From Brachynemurus nebulosus (Eukaryota > Arthropoda > Insecta > Neuroptera > Myrmeleontidae), in the NCBI GenBank assembly GCA_035578155.1, contig JAPWDM010000022.1, positions 1,364,001 to 1,428,000 on the forward strand: DNA of 64,000 nucleotides, given 5' to 3'. Positions 1-12,026 of the stretch are shown piece after piece. A program made the position numbers and the translations under genes. Each line of letters begins with the position of its first letter. Within the stretch, counting starts at the first letter, position 1. A model generated the notes under the pieces. That model was not told the DNA's origin. It searched no databases and was given only the letters and a program-made list of their open reading frames with translations.

Positions 1-292
1 TAAGACCAGTTCTGGCAGATCAGGATTATCAGACAAAATTTTTTGTAAAGCACTTGCAATGTAATTTCTTTTTTTTCCCCATTAATAACTCTGTCAAAAT
101 TGTACAATAAACTTGTTTGGTTATAGACGCGCAGTTATATTATAAATTTTGGATATTTTGATTTATAATAAAATTACCTATTTCAGCCTTGGGACAACTA
201 AGTACATTTTGTAAATCAAAACACAATACAGATTTGGTTTGGTCTTCTCTGTCTCGCTGTCTTTCTTCTCTCATAAGTACATAAGTATATAT

Positions 293-432
293 TAATAGAT
301 TTGAGCGTTACGTTATGGTATTCCATATTTGTAAATAATAAACAAATATCTTACTTCGCAAAAATACCACTTGTATTTTGAAACTGCGAACATATTGTTT
401 CGAACCGTCATGTCAGTTCATTTTCAAACAGT
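293..432 (-). mobile_element. Penelope-like element terminal unit (pLTR-like), copy B
   Basis: Read on the minus strand this matches the units at 50761-50906 and 20690-20789 over most of its length: it shares GACGGTTCGAAACAATAT, a central block around TAAAAGTGGTATTTTTGCG (here slightly diverged), and the end GCTCAAATCTATTA. Its 5' edge starts ACTGTTTGAAAATGAACTG and lacks the CTGATGA present at 50762. It lies downstream, in the same orientation, of the GIY-YIG remnant at 683-943, as expected for the 3' terminal repeat of a Penelope-like retroelement. Family assignment is an inference from that linkage and from the copy fused to YIGQTGR at 995. Confidence 0.6.
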
Positions 433-682
433 ATAAATATTACATTCGATAGATGCCTTATGTACTAATTTTATCTACCTGTACTTATTAAGGGGAAGTG
501 GTATGTGATGTGGCAGTGGAAGGGGTGGTAGTGGTAGGAGAATCCAAAAATCAAGAAAAACAAGATTACATTACATGTGACAAGAGGCAAACAAACACGT
601 GACAAAAGATTGAACTTGAAAATGACCAAAAGACAATATTACAGTGAATACAGTTATAAACAGAAATTAAAATTTAAATAAG

Positions 683-951
683 TTATAATATTGAAAATAA
701 AGTTGAACTGCAAATACCGGTGTAATCATTTAAAGGGTGATCGAAGCTATGTTTATTTAGTTCTATTGCTTCTAGGATTGTTAATTTCTGCCCTTTGCTT
801 GCCTCGTGTAACACTGTAATTTCCCGTTCTGGTGTGTGTCCGGTAACTGTTAAATGCCTCGCAAAAACAGAGTCGGATTTCTTATTTCTATATGACTTGA
901 AATGCTCTGCTCTCCAGGTTTCAAAGTTTCTGCCAGTTTGCATCGGTCAAA
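683..951 (-). pseudogene. Penelope-like GIY-YIG endonuclease remnant
   Basis: The minus strand encodes the C-terminal endonuclease of a Penelope-like retroelement, which would nick target DNA for reverse transcription. The visible reading starts at QTGRNFETWRAEHF, corresponding to the (Y)IGQTGR part of the GIY-YIG motif. It continues through an SDSVFARHL..TGH segment and a LEAIEL helix that holds the family's conserved glutamate, and ends after about 86 residues. The YIG tyrosine and isoleucine are destroyed just upstream (the bases read ..ATGCAAACTGG), and no reverse transcriptase is present, so this is a dead 5'-truncated fragment. It probably belongs with the terminal unit at 293-432. A head-to-head plus-strand fragment begins 44 bases beyond it. 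Confidence 0.7.
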
Positions 952-994
952 CCATTTTTTTATATCGTATAGTTTTTACGGCATAGTTTTTTTT

Positions 995-1100
995 TACATC
1001 GGTCAAACTGGCAGAAACTTTGAAACCCGGAAAGCAGAGCATTTCAGTTTCAAAATAAAAGTGGTATTTTTGCGAAGTAAAATATTTGTTTATTATTTAC
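995..1100 (+). pseudogene. Second Penelope-like fragment, YIGQTGR fused to terminal repeat
   Basis: The plus strand reads YIGQTGRNFETRKAEHF, the intact start of a Penelope GIY-YIG domain, with the YIG motif and the downstream R-x-x-EH pattern. Immediately after the EHF codons the sequence jumps into the terminal-repeat block (AGTTTCAAAATAAAAGTGG) shared with 50814-50833 and 293-432. The rest of the endonuclease is therefore deleted. This junction is the evidence that the terminal repeats in this window belong to the same Penelope-like family. The fragment is head-to-head with the minus-strand copy at 683-951. Confidence 0.65.
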
Positions 1101-1659
1101 ATAAATATGTGTTCACATACAACTACGTAACTACTGTAAAAGGTAAATAGAATTGCACACATTGTTGTATGTAGAACATACAACAATATAAGAGTAAGCT
1201 CGAAATTTAAAAACATACAGGTATAGTTTTTTGCCTTTTTCTCAGCTTCTAGTCCAGCTTCAGATCAACTGAAAGGTAGTAAAAAGAAGGTATTGTACCA
1301 TATAACAATATGGTACCAAAATGTCAGAAAGTGCCAAAATTGTAACATACAACATCATAATAACAAGGCGACGGTTTATTAAAGAATTCAGATTTGAAAC
1401 ATTTTTTACATTAAGTTTATGTCTTATACATATGTGTATAATTATAACAATGTTTTAATGCTTGCAGCAACGCAATTATCATAATGGAAAAAATAAAGAA
1501 TAAAAGCTAGCTTGTTCGTTTTATAAATATTAGAACATACAAAGCAAAGATTTTTCAGTATTTGGGTAAAAAAGAATTACATGATAAGTCGCCGACTTCA
1601 AGCGAAATAATAATACATGTATAGATAGATACATTGTAGAGTTTTACAATCATTTGTAT
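1101..1659. other. AT-rich non-coding stretch with two small palindromes
   Basis: No gene is visible. Two short hairpins can be read: ATTGTTGTATG against CATACAACAAT near 1163-1188, and GTACCATAT against ATATGGTAC near 1297-1318. Neither is linked to a recognisable element. Confidence 0.5.
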
Positions 1660-2271
1660 AAAGGGTATAGCCGGATAAGAATAGGTGAATCGGCCCCCGA
1701 AGTGAATTGTTTTAATAACTATATTAACGGTATGGTGAGACTGTAACTAATTGGTATCTACAATTTTGACAGCCAAAACTGGGTAGTTATGGAGATAACT
1801 AAAAAAAATTAAAAAATTACAAAAATTCTTTTCTTGGTAACTACTCAACATAGGAAAACAATTCCAAATTCACATGAAGGCAGACACTCTCAAGAATATT
1901 AGACATATTTATTATGGTATCAGTTATCGTTATTAAGGATATTAACAAGGATAATATCCGATCCAATGTTATTTTTATAGGGTTCCAATTGAGCGATCAC
2001 TTCAAAAAAAATTCAGTATCTGTGCCTTAATGCACCAAGTTTCACCAAAATTCAAGGGGTATAACATGATGAAAAAGAATATTTTTCATTTCAAACCTGC
2101 TGAACCGCCCCTCCAGTGGGCCCGACCCTGGAATTTAATACATCAATCAAAAGTACTTTAAAAATAAAGTGTTGTGTTTCATGAAGTGTTTTTTCCTGTC
2201 TCCTATAGTTTTCGAGATAATCAAGAATAATCGAAAGAGGTATAATAAGATATAGGCTCTCTGCTCCTGAC

Positions 2272-2343
<72 letters not shown>

Positions 2344-2552
2344 AATTATTTTCCCATGTTGTCGTTGCCAAGAAAAAAAATTTTGTAATTTTTTAATTTT
2401 TTAATTTTTTTTACTTATCTCCATAACTATTCAGTTTTAGTCGCCAAAATTGTAGATATCAATAACTTAATGCCTCCCATACCGTTAATATAGTTATTAA
2501 AATAATTCACTTCCGGGGCCGATTCACCTATACTTATCCGGCTATACCCTTT
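1660..2552. mobile_element. Non-autonomous DNA element with about 200-bp terminal inverted repeats
   Basis: The left end AAAGGGTATAGCCGGATAAG is matched in reverse complement by CTTATCCGGCTATACCCTTT ending at 2552. The two arms pair for roughly 200 bases (1660-1860 with 2345-2552), including the blocks GGTGAATCGGCCCC and ATTAACGGTATGG. The flanks are GTAT and GTAC, possibly a diverged 4-bp target duplication. No transposase is visible; the interior holds a GC-richer patch near 2105-2130 and a (TA)n tract. A related terminus occurs at 45700. The superfamily is not determined. Confidence 0.75.
2274..2340. repeat. (TA)n microsatellite
   Basis: About 33 uninterrupted TA units lie inside the long-TIR element just before its right arm. 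The apparent Ile-Tyr open frame across it is a repeat artefact. Confidence 0.95.
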
Positions 2553-3580
2553 GTACTCTAATAGACGGATGTTCTATTTATGAAGGGAGGTTTTTCTAAT
2601 TGGAATATATTATGGATGCCTTGCTATTACTATATGTAGGTACATATATTCTTTCAGTACTAAATTTTAGAAATTCTGTAATTCACGTCTAAACTATTTC
2701 ATGTATTTAATTTATCAGTTATATTAACGTTGATCGTATCTACATTTAGTTTATAATTAAAATTTAATATTCACTCATTTTGTTATAATAACACGGTGGC
2801 TTCTTAAGGAAATAAAAGTTAATTTGAAGATTTAATTATAAAGTAAAACTGTACGGTCCGACCTTAAGGGGGAACACCATTGTAACAATTGAATAAAAGT
2901 ATTTTTTTGACATTTTTTTGGATGGCCGAAAAAGTACTAAGAAAATATAATCTAACGATGTTATTAGGGATATACTGAAGACTAAAAAAAAATTAGCATT
3001 TATAAATATTTGAAAATGGGGACACGGATCTCTTTTCCCAAGACATCTTGAATTTCCGTGGCACGCAGTGTAGTTGGTGCAAATTTGAATCTGGAACAAA
3101 ATAAAAGATATCCTTTTAATCTACATCTTATTAGCAAGCGAAACACGTAGCGGATTTTCAATTGTATTGTACAAATATATTTACACGTACGCATTTACCC
3201 ACAAATGGTCACACTCTTACAGTAAATATGGACACACAGACAGTTGTACATTTTTCAACAAGATCTTTCATTGTGATAAAACTTAGTACTGCACTGAAGT
3301 ACTTTTCGTTTTTCAGTCTGCTTATCAAATTAAACGTCTCAGAATTTTTGTCAAATTCCTCTGTTTATTTTTTTTTCGATGACCGAACCAATAATGAAAT
3401 GAAGAAACAGGGTGAAACCCAAGAAGTGATCAAAGATATGAAAACCCCGGGACGTTTGCTCCAAGTTCCCGTATGTAAGCCTGACTTTGATTGAATGCTC
3501 TTTTTGTCAGCTTTGCTGCTTTTAAAAGATGGGTCAACGCAGACACATTGTGCACAGACCCAGATATTAACGTTTAAATA
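2553..3580. other. Non-coding interval, no recognised gene
   Basis: Short chance frames are present, the longest about 110 codons at 3162-3494 on the plus strand. None shows a recognisable domain or plausible gene structure. CTTAAGGGGGAACACCATTG at 2862-2881 looks like one transposon terminus, but I find no partner. Confidence 0.4.
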
Positions 3581-4292
3581 CAGGGTGGTCCAGAATTATG
3601 TACCGTAATTGCTGGAGCTGATAGTATGTTCAAAAATAATGGTACTTTTTCATTTACACTTTTTTCCAAAACTCAGTAATAAGGAAGATAAAGCAGAGGG
3701 GTAAAATGTAGAGGGGTGGAACGAAACTAACTTTTTTTTTTAATTTTTTAGGCGCTTCTGATTATTGGATTCATATTCTAGTGGCGCGTATGAACATTAA
3801 GATAATTAAATTTATGGTATCAATTATTCGATCACTTATGATTAGGGGATAATTTGGAAATAGATACTTCTACTTTAAATTACTCGAAAACGGTAATATT
3901 TATCGAAATGTAACAAGTATATCTTTTTTGCGTGAAATTATCTGAGGAATTATATTATCAGGGATTTTGTTTAAATAATTGCAAATTAAAAAAGAAAAGA
4001 AGTGATAACTCACACCTACCACCCAAAACCACCTCTTAGTCATGAGTGGTGGAATAAGTGTTGACATAAATTTAATCCTTCTAACGCAAAATAAGTACCC
4101 CTAAAATATCAATCCGTTGTTCAAAAGCGTTTGGAAAATATTTAATAAATAATGGTTTTCGTTTCATCCCTTTACAGAATTGTATCTCCCATATTATTGA
4201 GTTTTGAAAAAAAGTGTACATGAAAAGGTACCATTATTTTTGAACGTACTACAAGCTCTACCAATTACGGTACATAATTCTGGGCCACCTTG
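3581..4292. mobile_element. TA-flanked MITE, Tc1/mariner-like
   Basis: Inverted termini CAGGGTGGTCCAGAATTATG (left) and its close complement ending CCACCTTG (right) bound 712 bases. TA dinucleotides stand at 3579-3580 and 4293-4294, the TA duplication typical of Tc1/mariner transposons. The inverted match continues inward about 100 bases (for example CAAAAATAATGGTAC against GTACCATTATTTTTG). No transposase is encoded, so it must have moved in trans. Confidence 0.8.
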
Positions 4293-6078
4293 TATAAAAT
4301 AGGGTGAATGTAAAGAGTTAATACCTAAATAAAATTATGGAGGAAAAAATTACAATATTTAATTTACCATTGCCCCTTAAATATATATTTGAAAACTGTT
4401 CCTGCCAATCACTACCTAGAACTCTTCGTTTTCATAAATCAATTTTTAATGCATGTGAAGCGTCAGAAGTAATCAAAATGAATATGAGTTTAATCGATTT
4501 GACCCCAGAAACTAAGTACGCCACAGAAGCTTATAAAGTATTTAATAATATAATGTAGAACGCAAGTAACAATAATCAAAACATTATGTAATTCATAAAT
4601 AGATGCAAAGTAAATGAGATTGGCCACAAACTTCTTTGTAACAACTGCAATAAATATTACAAAAGCCTGTAGTAATCTTACTACAAACATTTGCCAAAAT
4701 AACATGCCATTGTGTCTCGTTACATTATATACCCTGAATAACTGCTTAGCGTATTTTACCTTGGTTTGCTTTACGTTTTATACATCCCCTTGTTTTATTA
4801 AAATGTAATAATTAACTAGTCGTCTATGTCTGTTGGTTATTACATTACCGTTATTTTCCTTTTGTATATGTAGGTACTGTGGGATATTACCGACAACGCG
4901 GTAGGTATAACTTCTTTAGCACGTTTGGAATTTACGTCATCACTTTCCTTGTCTATTTTTCATTTTCTTCTACTTTCTGAACATTTTTGCAATAATGACC
5001 CTTAAGTAAAAAAACATAACATCCTTGCAGCTAAATATTTATATTCTTTTTTATATGACATTATAATCCCTGCATCTTTTTATTATCTACGACATTGGTT
5101 AAGTAACTAGTTCGTAATTAGTTGGGAGGAGGTGTCTAATATTTTTAATGAAGTAGCTAAGAAAAGTGTTTATTAAAATAAACGCCCAGTGTTTCCTCCC
5201 TCTTTGTTATTAATGACACGCCGTTCGAAGACTTAAACAAGTCGTCAATGGTAAGTTGTACTTGCGCAGACAGTGTTCCGTACAATCAGTTTTTTTTTAT
5301 AAATTTGATATAATAGAAAATGAAAGTGGCTGAAATATTTTCTCTAATGAAAAATACATTTTGTTTCTAAAATAAACAATATTTTTCTGTTTCGACATGA
5401 TGGTATCGTTATTTTGGTCTATTTACCTTTATCACAAACGTACAGTGATATTTACTGAATGGAATAAATGTACAAAAAATCTCCGTTTTTTCAATAATAA
5501 TTTTTTCTTTCAATAATAATTTTTAGCAGTACTATTAATTATAAAAATTGTATTAGATAATATTACAAGTCAGAAAATTATTTAAATATTATTTTGAATT
5601 TCTTTGAATAAATTGAATTTGTTTTATTTCTATGGATATCTAACAAAACTTTACAAATATTATTATAGGTAACATTTAGATACAGAAATTGTAATATATT
5701 TTATCTACTACCATGAAATTGCTTGTTTATTGTACAAAATACTATCTAAGAAAGCTACGTTTTAAATACAGCCATATATCTAACAGTACAAAAAATGGCC
5801 CTTTACACGCATGTATGCTAAAAGTAACAACGCTTACTACACTTTTATTAATTCTTATAATTATTGTATATTATACAGTGATATACATGATACATATTAT
5901 GTTAAAATTTGTATAAAAATTTTACCTAGCAACTAATTGTTTACGTTTGTTTTTAATAAATTTCAAATAATACATAATTTTAATGTATTGGTATTTGTAG
6001 ATTTGTACCAAATTTTTGTTGCTTATTGTGAATTTCATGTTAGTCGTAGATAAAGTATAGTACATAACTCGGTTTTAA
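4293..6078. other. AT-rich non-coding interval
   Basis: I see no domain, RNA gene or paired repeat. A 73-codon frame at 4337-4558 (+) has an unremarkable sequence and no neighbouring splice logic. An imperfect GGGAGGA/TCCTCCC pair near 5126-5201 precedes ATGGTAAGT (5249-5257), which resembles a splice donor, but nothing supports an exon there. Confidence 0.4.
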
Positions 6079-6159
6079 GGCATTATACATACTCGCGTAA
6101 TTACGCACTCGCCGCTACGCGGCTCTTGCGTAACTTTTTCGCTCGCGTGTAATATGCAA
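6079..6159. repeat. CG-rich palindromic hairpin 1
   Basis: GCATTATACA pairs imperfectly with TGTAATATGC, and the inner stem TTACGCA..TGCGTAA encloses GCCGC-TA-GCGGC. It is strikingly CpG-rich against an AT-rich background and contains repeated ACTCGC/GCTCGCG words. Similar islands occur at 32145 and 56502. Confidence 0.7.
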
Positions 6160-7050
6160 CTTACAACGTCAATCACGAAATATTTTCCGTACAGATTTAT
6201 CTGCTATTCCTTACTTCTTTAATTTCTAAAACTCACTTTATAAAAAAATTACCAAAATATCCATTTAACATAGATATTATTAATACAATTATTATTGATA
6301 AACAACATCTTTATTGAAGTACTCGTTAATGACCGTAATGGTTGAAAACGTGTTCACACATTAAACAAAAATAGAGTGGAATTTGGTAAGAGAAGCGTAT
6401 ACCTAATAAAGGTTTGTAACAGGTTTCCGACAAATACTTATTAATACCGTTCTGTATAGAACATTTCAAACTTTGTTTTTACTCTTATTTAAAATTTGTA
6501 GTTTCTTCTTATACCCTTCTTTTATATTTTTTTAATACAAAATAAATGTAATAAATCATTCAGAAATGATAATAAGGAACAATATAGTGGTGTCAAACAG
6601 AACAATTTAATTTTATATTATTGAAAGAGTAAATACGACAATTGGTAACAGAAATCGTATACATACATCCTATTTTTATAAATTAAGCTTGTTATGGTTC
6701 TTTATATCAAGGGGCGTGTTGTTCATTCAGCTTTTTTTTTAGTTATCGCAATAAAAATTGTATGCAGTTTTTTTTTCAACTAATTTAAAAGTAGTTAAAA
6801 ATCGTTTGTCGTGAATAACTACATTTTAAAATATTTATGACGTCATACGAATACGGATAGATATATTTAACAATATAGACCAAAAATTAACCTATTACAA
6901 AAAGGCTATTATTGCCATAAATCAAAAGATTAGAGAAGATAAGAAAAGTTGTAAGAAACAGAGAAAGAAAATTGATGACGTGTATTACAAAGAGAATAAA
7001 CAAGATATACGTGAAGTTTTTGTCCGTATAGAGTAAATAATAAAATGCAA
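6160..7050. other. Non-coding interval
   Basis: AT-rich sequence without recognised genes, repeats in pairs or RNA genes. Confidence 0.4.
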
Positions 7051-8549
7051 TGACTGACAAGTAAAGGTCCCGAGGCCGGACCTATCGATTTCGATGAAAC
7101 TTAAATATATTGTAGAACTAAGAACACTAAAAACTAAGGGACACGTATTTTTTTTTATCTGCGGAAAAACGGTTTGAAGGGGTGAAATCGCCCTCCAAAA
7201 ATTGGAGTAAAAATTTAATTTTTCAAATATCTCGAAAACAGTAAGAGATAGAGCAAAAGTTTAAGTTGGCGATATTGTTCTTTTTTAAAAAGCTATCTAT
7301 TGATATGCAATTTGTTCATATTACATCAACAGGGGTGGTTGGGGGTTAAAATTTGGGGGTTAATTTTGCAAAAAGGGGGTGAAAAATATACAATATAAAA
7401 ATTTAGTTTACAGATTTGAAATCTACGTCAAAAAATCTAATTGACCTATTTTTGCTCAATGCCCTAATATTAAGTCTAGGGGTAGTTAACTAGAGGGTGA
7501 CTATGTCGAATAGTCGTACAATTTGGGTATTTCAAGAAGTTCTTTTTCATGGAAAATAGCTTAGGACAATTAGAATAATGTATAAATGAAATTCTCGAAT
7601 TCAAAATTGAGTTCGAACAACATTGGAGAGGGGGTGAGTCACCCTCTTAAATTACATACTAGCTTATATACACTAATTTTTGCTATTAACACACTGATAG
7701 TGGGTAAAATAATGTCACAGTAAGTGGTTCTGAAGTTGGACTATCATATGTAAGGTCTTTATTAGGTTTGTTTTTTTAATGGATTTTATAGTTTTCCTTA
7801 TCGAAAATTATCGATACCTAAAATTACATAACCTAACCTAAAATAACGAAACCTAATAAAAACCTTACATACGAGAGTCTAACTTCATAACCATCTATTG
7901 TGACATTATTACCCCCTGTCAGTGTGTTAATTAATGTATGTAAACTAGTATGTTATTTAAGAGGGTGACACACCCCCTCTCCAATGTTGCTCAAACTCAA
8001 TTTTGAATTCGAAAATTTCATTTCTACGTTATTCTAATTGTCTTAAGCTATTTTCCATGAAGAAGAACTTCTCGAAATACCCAAATAGTACGATTATTCG
8101 ACATAGTCACCCTCTAGTTCACTACCCCTAGATTTAATATTAGGATATTGAGCAAAAATAGGTCAATTAGATTTTTTGACGTAGATTTCAAATCTGTAAA
8201 CAAAATTTTTATATTGTTTATTTTTCACCCCCTTTTTGTAAAATTAACCCCCAAATTTTAACCCCCAACTACCCCTGTTGATGTAATTTGAACAAATTGC
8301 ATATCAATAGATAGCTCTTTAAAAAAGATCAATATCGCCAATTTAAACTTTTGCTTTATCTCTTACTGTTTTCGAGATATTTGAAAAATTAAATTTTTAC
8401 CCCAATTTTTGGAGGGCGATTTCACCCCTTCAAACCGTTTTTCCGCAGATAAAAAAAAATACGTGTCCCTTAGTTTTTAGTGTTCTACAACATATTTAAG
8501 TTTCATCAAAATCGATAGGTCCGGCCTCGGGACCTTTACTTGTGAGTCA
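7051..8549. mobile_element. 1.5-kb foldback element
   Basis: Two arms of roughly 720 bases are inverted around an 80-base centre near 7800. The left end TGACTGACAAGTAAAGGTCC matches the complement of GGACCTTTACTTGTGAGTCA with one mismatch. Inner landmarks pair as well: GGGTGAAATCGCCCTCC with its complement near 8410-8425, and AGGGGTGGTTGGGGGTT with AACCCCCAACTACCCCT. No coding frame is present. The superfamily is unknown and no clear target duplication is seen. A single-arm copy is at 14661-14985. Confidence 0.85.
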
Positions 8550-8729
8550 ATTTTTAAATTTTATATTTAGTTCACTATAACTTTTATTATATTGTTGAAT
8601 TAATAAGTACACTTTAATCAAGAGCAAAAAATTTTAAATTAGAAAACATAATGTATTTTAGCTTTTTTTATTTTTATTTTATTTTTAGCTTACTTGTTTA
8701 TGCAACAAGCACATAATGAAGAGCTGTAT

Positions 8730-8816
8730 GCACAATAATATACCTAATATATTTGTACCCCATTCCCAAAACAACAATTTTTGTTGGAAAGGGGTACAAA
8801 TATATTATTATTGTGC
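8730..8816. repeat. Small palindrome
   Basis: GCACAATAATA..TATTTGTACCCC pairs with GGGGTACAAATA..TATTATTGTGC apart from a 6-base interruption. A second palindrome, CAACAATTTTTGTTG, sits in the loop. It is possibly a very short MITE. Confidence 0.7.
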
Positions 8817-10642
8817 AAAATAATCCACAGTTTCGCTCTTATTATTATAATCATTCATTAAAAACCGTATGACCCCCTCGTATACCCCTTTATGACCAAG
8901 CGAGTTTGTGAGCGAGACCAATAAAAAAAGGGGATTAGCTCCTAAATTATGTAAAAATTGCATACAAAGCTTAATGTTCGACTGTTAGAATTCTTAATTA
9001 TTGTCGATAAAAATCGAATTTATAAATCTGGCGTCTATATTTTGAATCAAAATTTTTTTATATATGGGTGGCGAAGAAAAAGTATGTTATAAGTATGTTT
9101 GAAGCATGCTTTAATTATGTTATTGTTATTTTTTTAAAACATTGCCATTTTTAGAAAGATCATTGTCGAAATTAATAAAATATTGAGATAGTTTTTAGAA
9201 GATATGCCTCCATAAAAATTAAGATTTATACAAAGAAGTAGGATGGATTGCTGGAAAAAATATTAATGATAGTACAAATTATGTAATTAATATTAAATAT
9301 GTATGTATAATTTTGTAAATGTAACACACAAATACGGTTGGTACATTTTCTGTTTATTGTAAAATTAAAATTAAAATTTATCAAGTAGGCCATTCCTTAT
9401 AGTCCTAGTGTTTTTTGCTTTTTATTATGCAACTAGTGCTATAAAGTACTACTTTCCATATCTCTTAGCAATGTAATAAAATAAGCTTCTTTGATTCAGT
9501 CGCACCTACATAAAATTTATTTATAATACGTGTATTTCGTTGACACATGCAAAAATTATTCTTAAAAATAAAATTCTCTACCTTTATAAATCTATAAACC
9601 AAAATATTTTCTAAGGTTTTATTAATGCTAAGAAAATGCTTTAAAAGATGTTGAAATGTTTGTTTCTAAATGTAACATAATACAATACGGATACGTACGT
9701 TCAATGTATTAGAACATAATGTGTACATTAAGAACATTTCCTTTGCCATATAAACGAATGTAGGTACCCATATAAAAATTAATACATGCACTATAAGTTT
9801 ATAGAGCGTTGGCTTTCTTCGAAAATGTAATTTTCTCTATAAGACTATGTGCCACGCTATAAAGAAAGTAATCTTTTTATATGAATACTCCTTACTCTAG
9901 GATAATTCATAAACAGTTATTGAGCATACAGCAACATGTAGGTACTACAAGGATAAGTTGGACTTGTATTTCCTTTTTCCGTCCGTACATACCTACAAAA
10001 TGAGAACCGAATAACATTACGTTAAAATACTTGGTAAAATATTCTTTAATAGGACAAGCAATAAAAATATAACAGTTTGCCAGTGAAATACGAATTAAAC
10101 TACAAATGAGGTAAGATGAAGTTGTAAGTATATAAAAAGTGTGTTATATAATTTAGTTTTATCGTAAAAATGTATACCTACGTTGAATAAAGTATAAATA
10201 TGTACGTGAGATAAATCCACTGTTAAGCTTTAATTAATTGTTCTTGAATGAGAAAGTACAAGCAATATTTATACAAAAATTGTACTGATCAGTAAGTACA
10301 TTATCAAATGATTTACTTGATAAGTAAATATATTATGAAACCAAAGGTACAACTAAATAGAATTTGATAATCTCGATTTCACAAAAGAAACTTTAATAAC
10401 ACGTATGCTTTCCAATTTTTTATGAACTATAAAAATTATTTTCTGCTCTTTCTATCGACGTGTGGTTATTATTTGAAATAATAATTCTACTAAAATAAAT
10501 GAAGAAGAAATGAAAGTCGGAAAAACATAAATTAGGTATTAAGTTTTTTGTCTGCATACTTCAAACACAAAACGTTGAATTTTGTAATTATAAACGCTAA
10601 GAAATAAAATTTTAACAGGCAGTGTTCAAATTGAAATTTTTA
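8817..10642. other. AT-rich non-coding interval
   Basis: Nothing recognisable was found beyond simple AT-rich sequence with scattered GTAGGTAC-type words. Confidence 0.4.
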
Positions 10643-10989
10643 CACGGGGTCTCCACTAGACATAATTGATGTCAAGACATATGTCTTAACATAATTTATA
10701 TCTTAATATATAATCAATAGTGGGAAATTCTTATGAATTGACATAATTATTTAATATCTAAAAACAGTGAATCCTATTATTATTTGTGTAGAAAGGTTTC
10801 CAAAACTGTAACATTAATTCTATGTTTACAACAACTAGAAAATTCAGAAAAATAAACACACAAACATAATTAAAAACAAAAATCTTCCAAGTGTTGAGTT
10901 AATTCATCGATTCACCACCTTGAAAATCTTAAACATCAAATTGATGTCTGAAAATATGTCTGAGCTGATGTTATAACATATGTCAAGAC

Positions 10990-11946
10990 CAGTTGTTGCG
11001 CTTATCTAGATAACGTTATCTGAAATTTTATCTAGATAACGTTTTCGTTATCTATTATCTTTTATCTAGATATTTTCAAAAGAAGTTATCTTTTATCTTA
11101 TTTTTTTATTAAGCGCAGGAAAAAGATAAGATATTAAAAATAAAAATACATCTTTATTTTTTCTGAAAAATAGAAAATTGAAACTAAATTCACCGTTTCC
11201 CTTCCCTATATGTATTCATTTGGCCGATCATATAATTCAGATAAATTTTCACACTTTCTTAAGAATTACAAAAATATTTAAAAGCAATTATTTAATTTTA
11301 AATAGAATTTTTCTTGTCTGGAATTATTGCCGTCATTAATTGGAATAACATTTAGTCGTGTAATATGAAATGTCGTATTCCGACCACTTGGTCTACCATG
11401 TAACTCAAAGAAGTATCGACATTTTTTTAAGCATTAGAGAAATGTTTAGAAGCAATTTTCGTATTTTAAATGTAATTCTTGTAGCTAGAAATTATTTCGG
11501 CCATTAGTTGGAATAACATTTTATCGTGTAATATGAAGTGTCGTTTTTCGACCACTTGGTCGATCATGTAATTCAGATAAATATCGACACTTTTTTTTAA
11601 GCACTTTTTTAAACAAAAAATGTTGTACTCTATTGTGCTAGACGTATGCTATCATGGATCGTAAATAAAATAACTAAATTCCAAAACATGCCATTTTCAT
11701 CGCCAAAAACTTTTCTTTAACATTTTTGTAATTTATTGTAATTTACACATCTTTCTGGGGACCGGTGAAGTACTTTCACAGCCCGGCACCGGTCCACGGA
11801 CCGGCGGTAAATGTTATCTTATCTGTTATCTAAAATTTTATCTAGATAATTGTTAAATTATCTGTTATATTTGTCTAGATATTTTACATTATGTTATCTA
11901 TTATCTGTTATCTAGATAGTAAAATTCGGTATCTTGCCCAACACTG
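10990..11946. mobile_element. hAT-like non-autonomous element (nested)
   Basis: The exact 8-bp duplication GTCAAGAC flanks it at 10982-10989 and 11947-11954. Ends are CAGTTGTTGCGC on the left and (complement) CAGTGTTGGGCAAGATACC on the right, the latter a classic hAT-type terminus. Subterminal regions are packed with TATCTAGATAAC and TTATCT words on both sides, plausible transposase-binding repeats. The interior has a direct repeat with ATCGTGTAATATGAA and GACCACTTGGTC near 11352-11395 and 11520-11560. No transposase is encoded. Confidence 0.88.
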
Positions 11947-12026
11947 GTCAAGACATATATGTTATGACATAAAATATGTTATAACATTTAGCGTCCCCAC
12001 AGGACATTTTCATGTCACGGCATAAG

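Noticed and set aside
2147..2371. Open frames rich in Ile-Tyr across (TA)n tracts (also 18564-19359, 47832-48062, 57735-58170)
   Set aside because: TA repeats read as alternating Ile-Tyr in either strand; these are microsatellite artefacts, not proteins.
3162..3494. 110-codon plus-strand frame
   Set aside because: One of the longest in the window, yet its composition and lack of any motif fit chance; no flanking gene signals.
5240..5265. ATGGTAAGT splice-donor-like site
   Set aside because: Consensus match only; no exon or acceptor could be paired with it.
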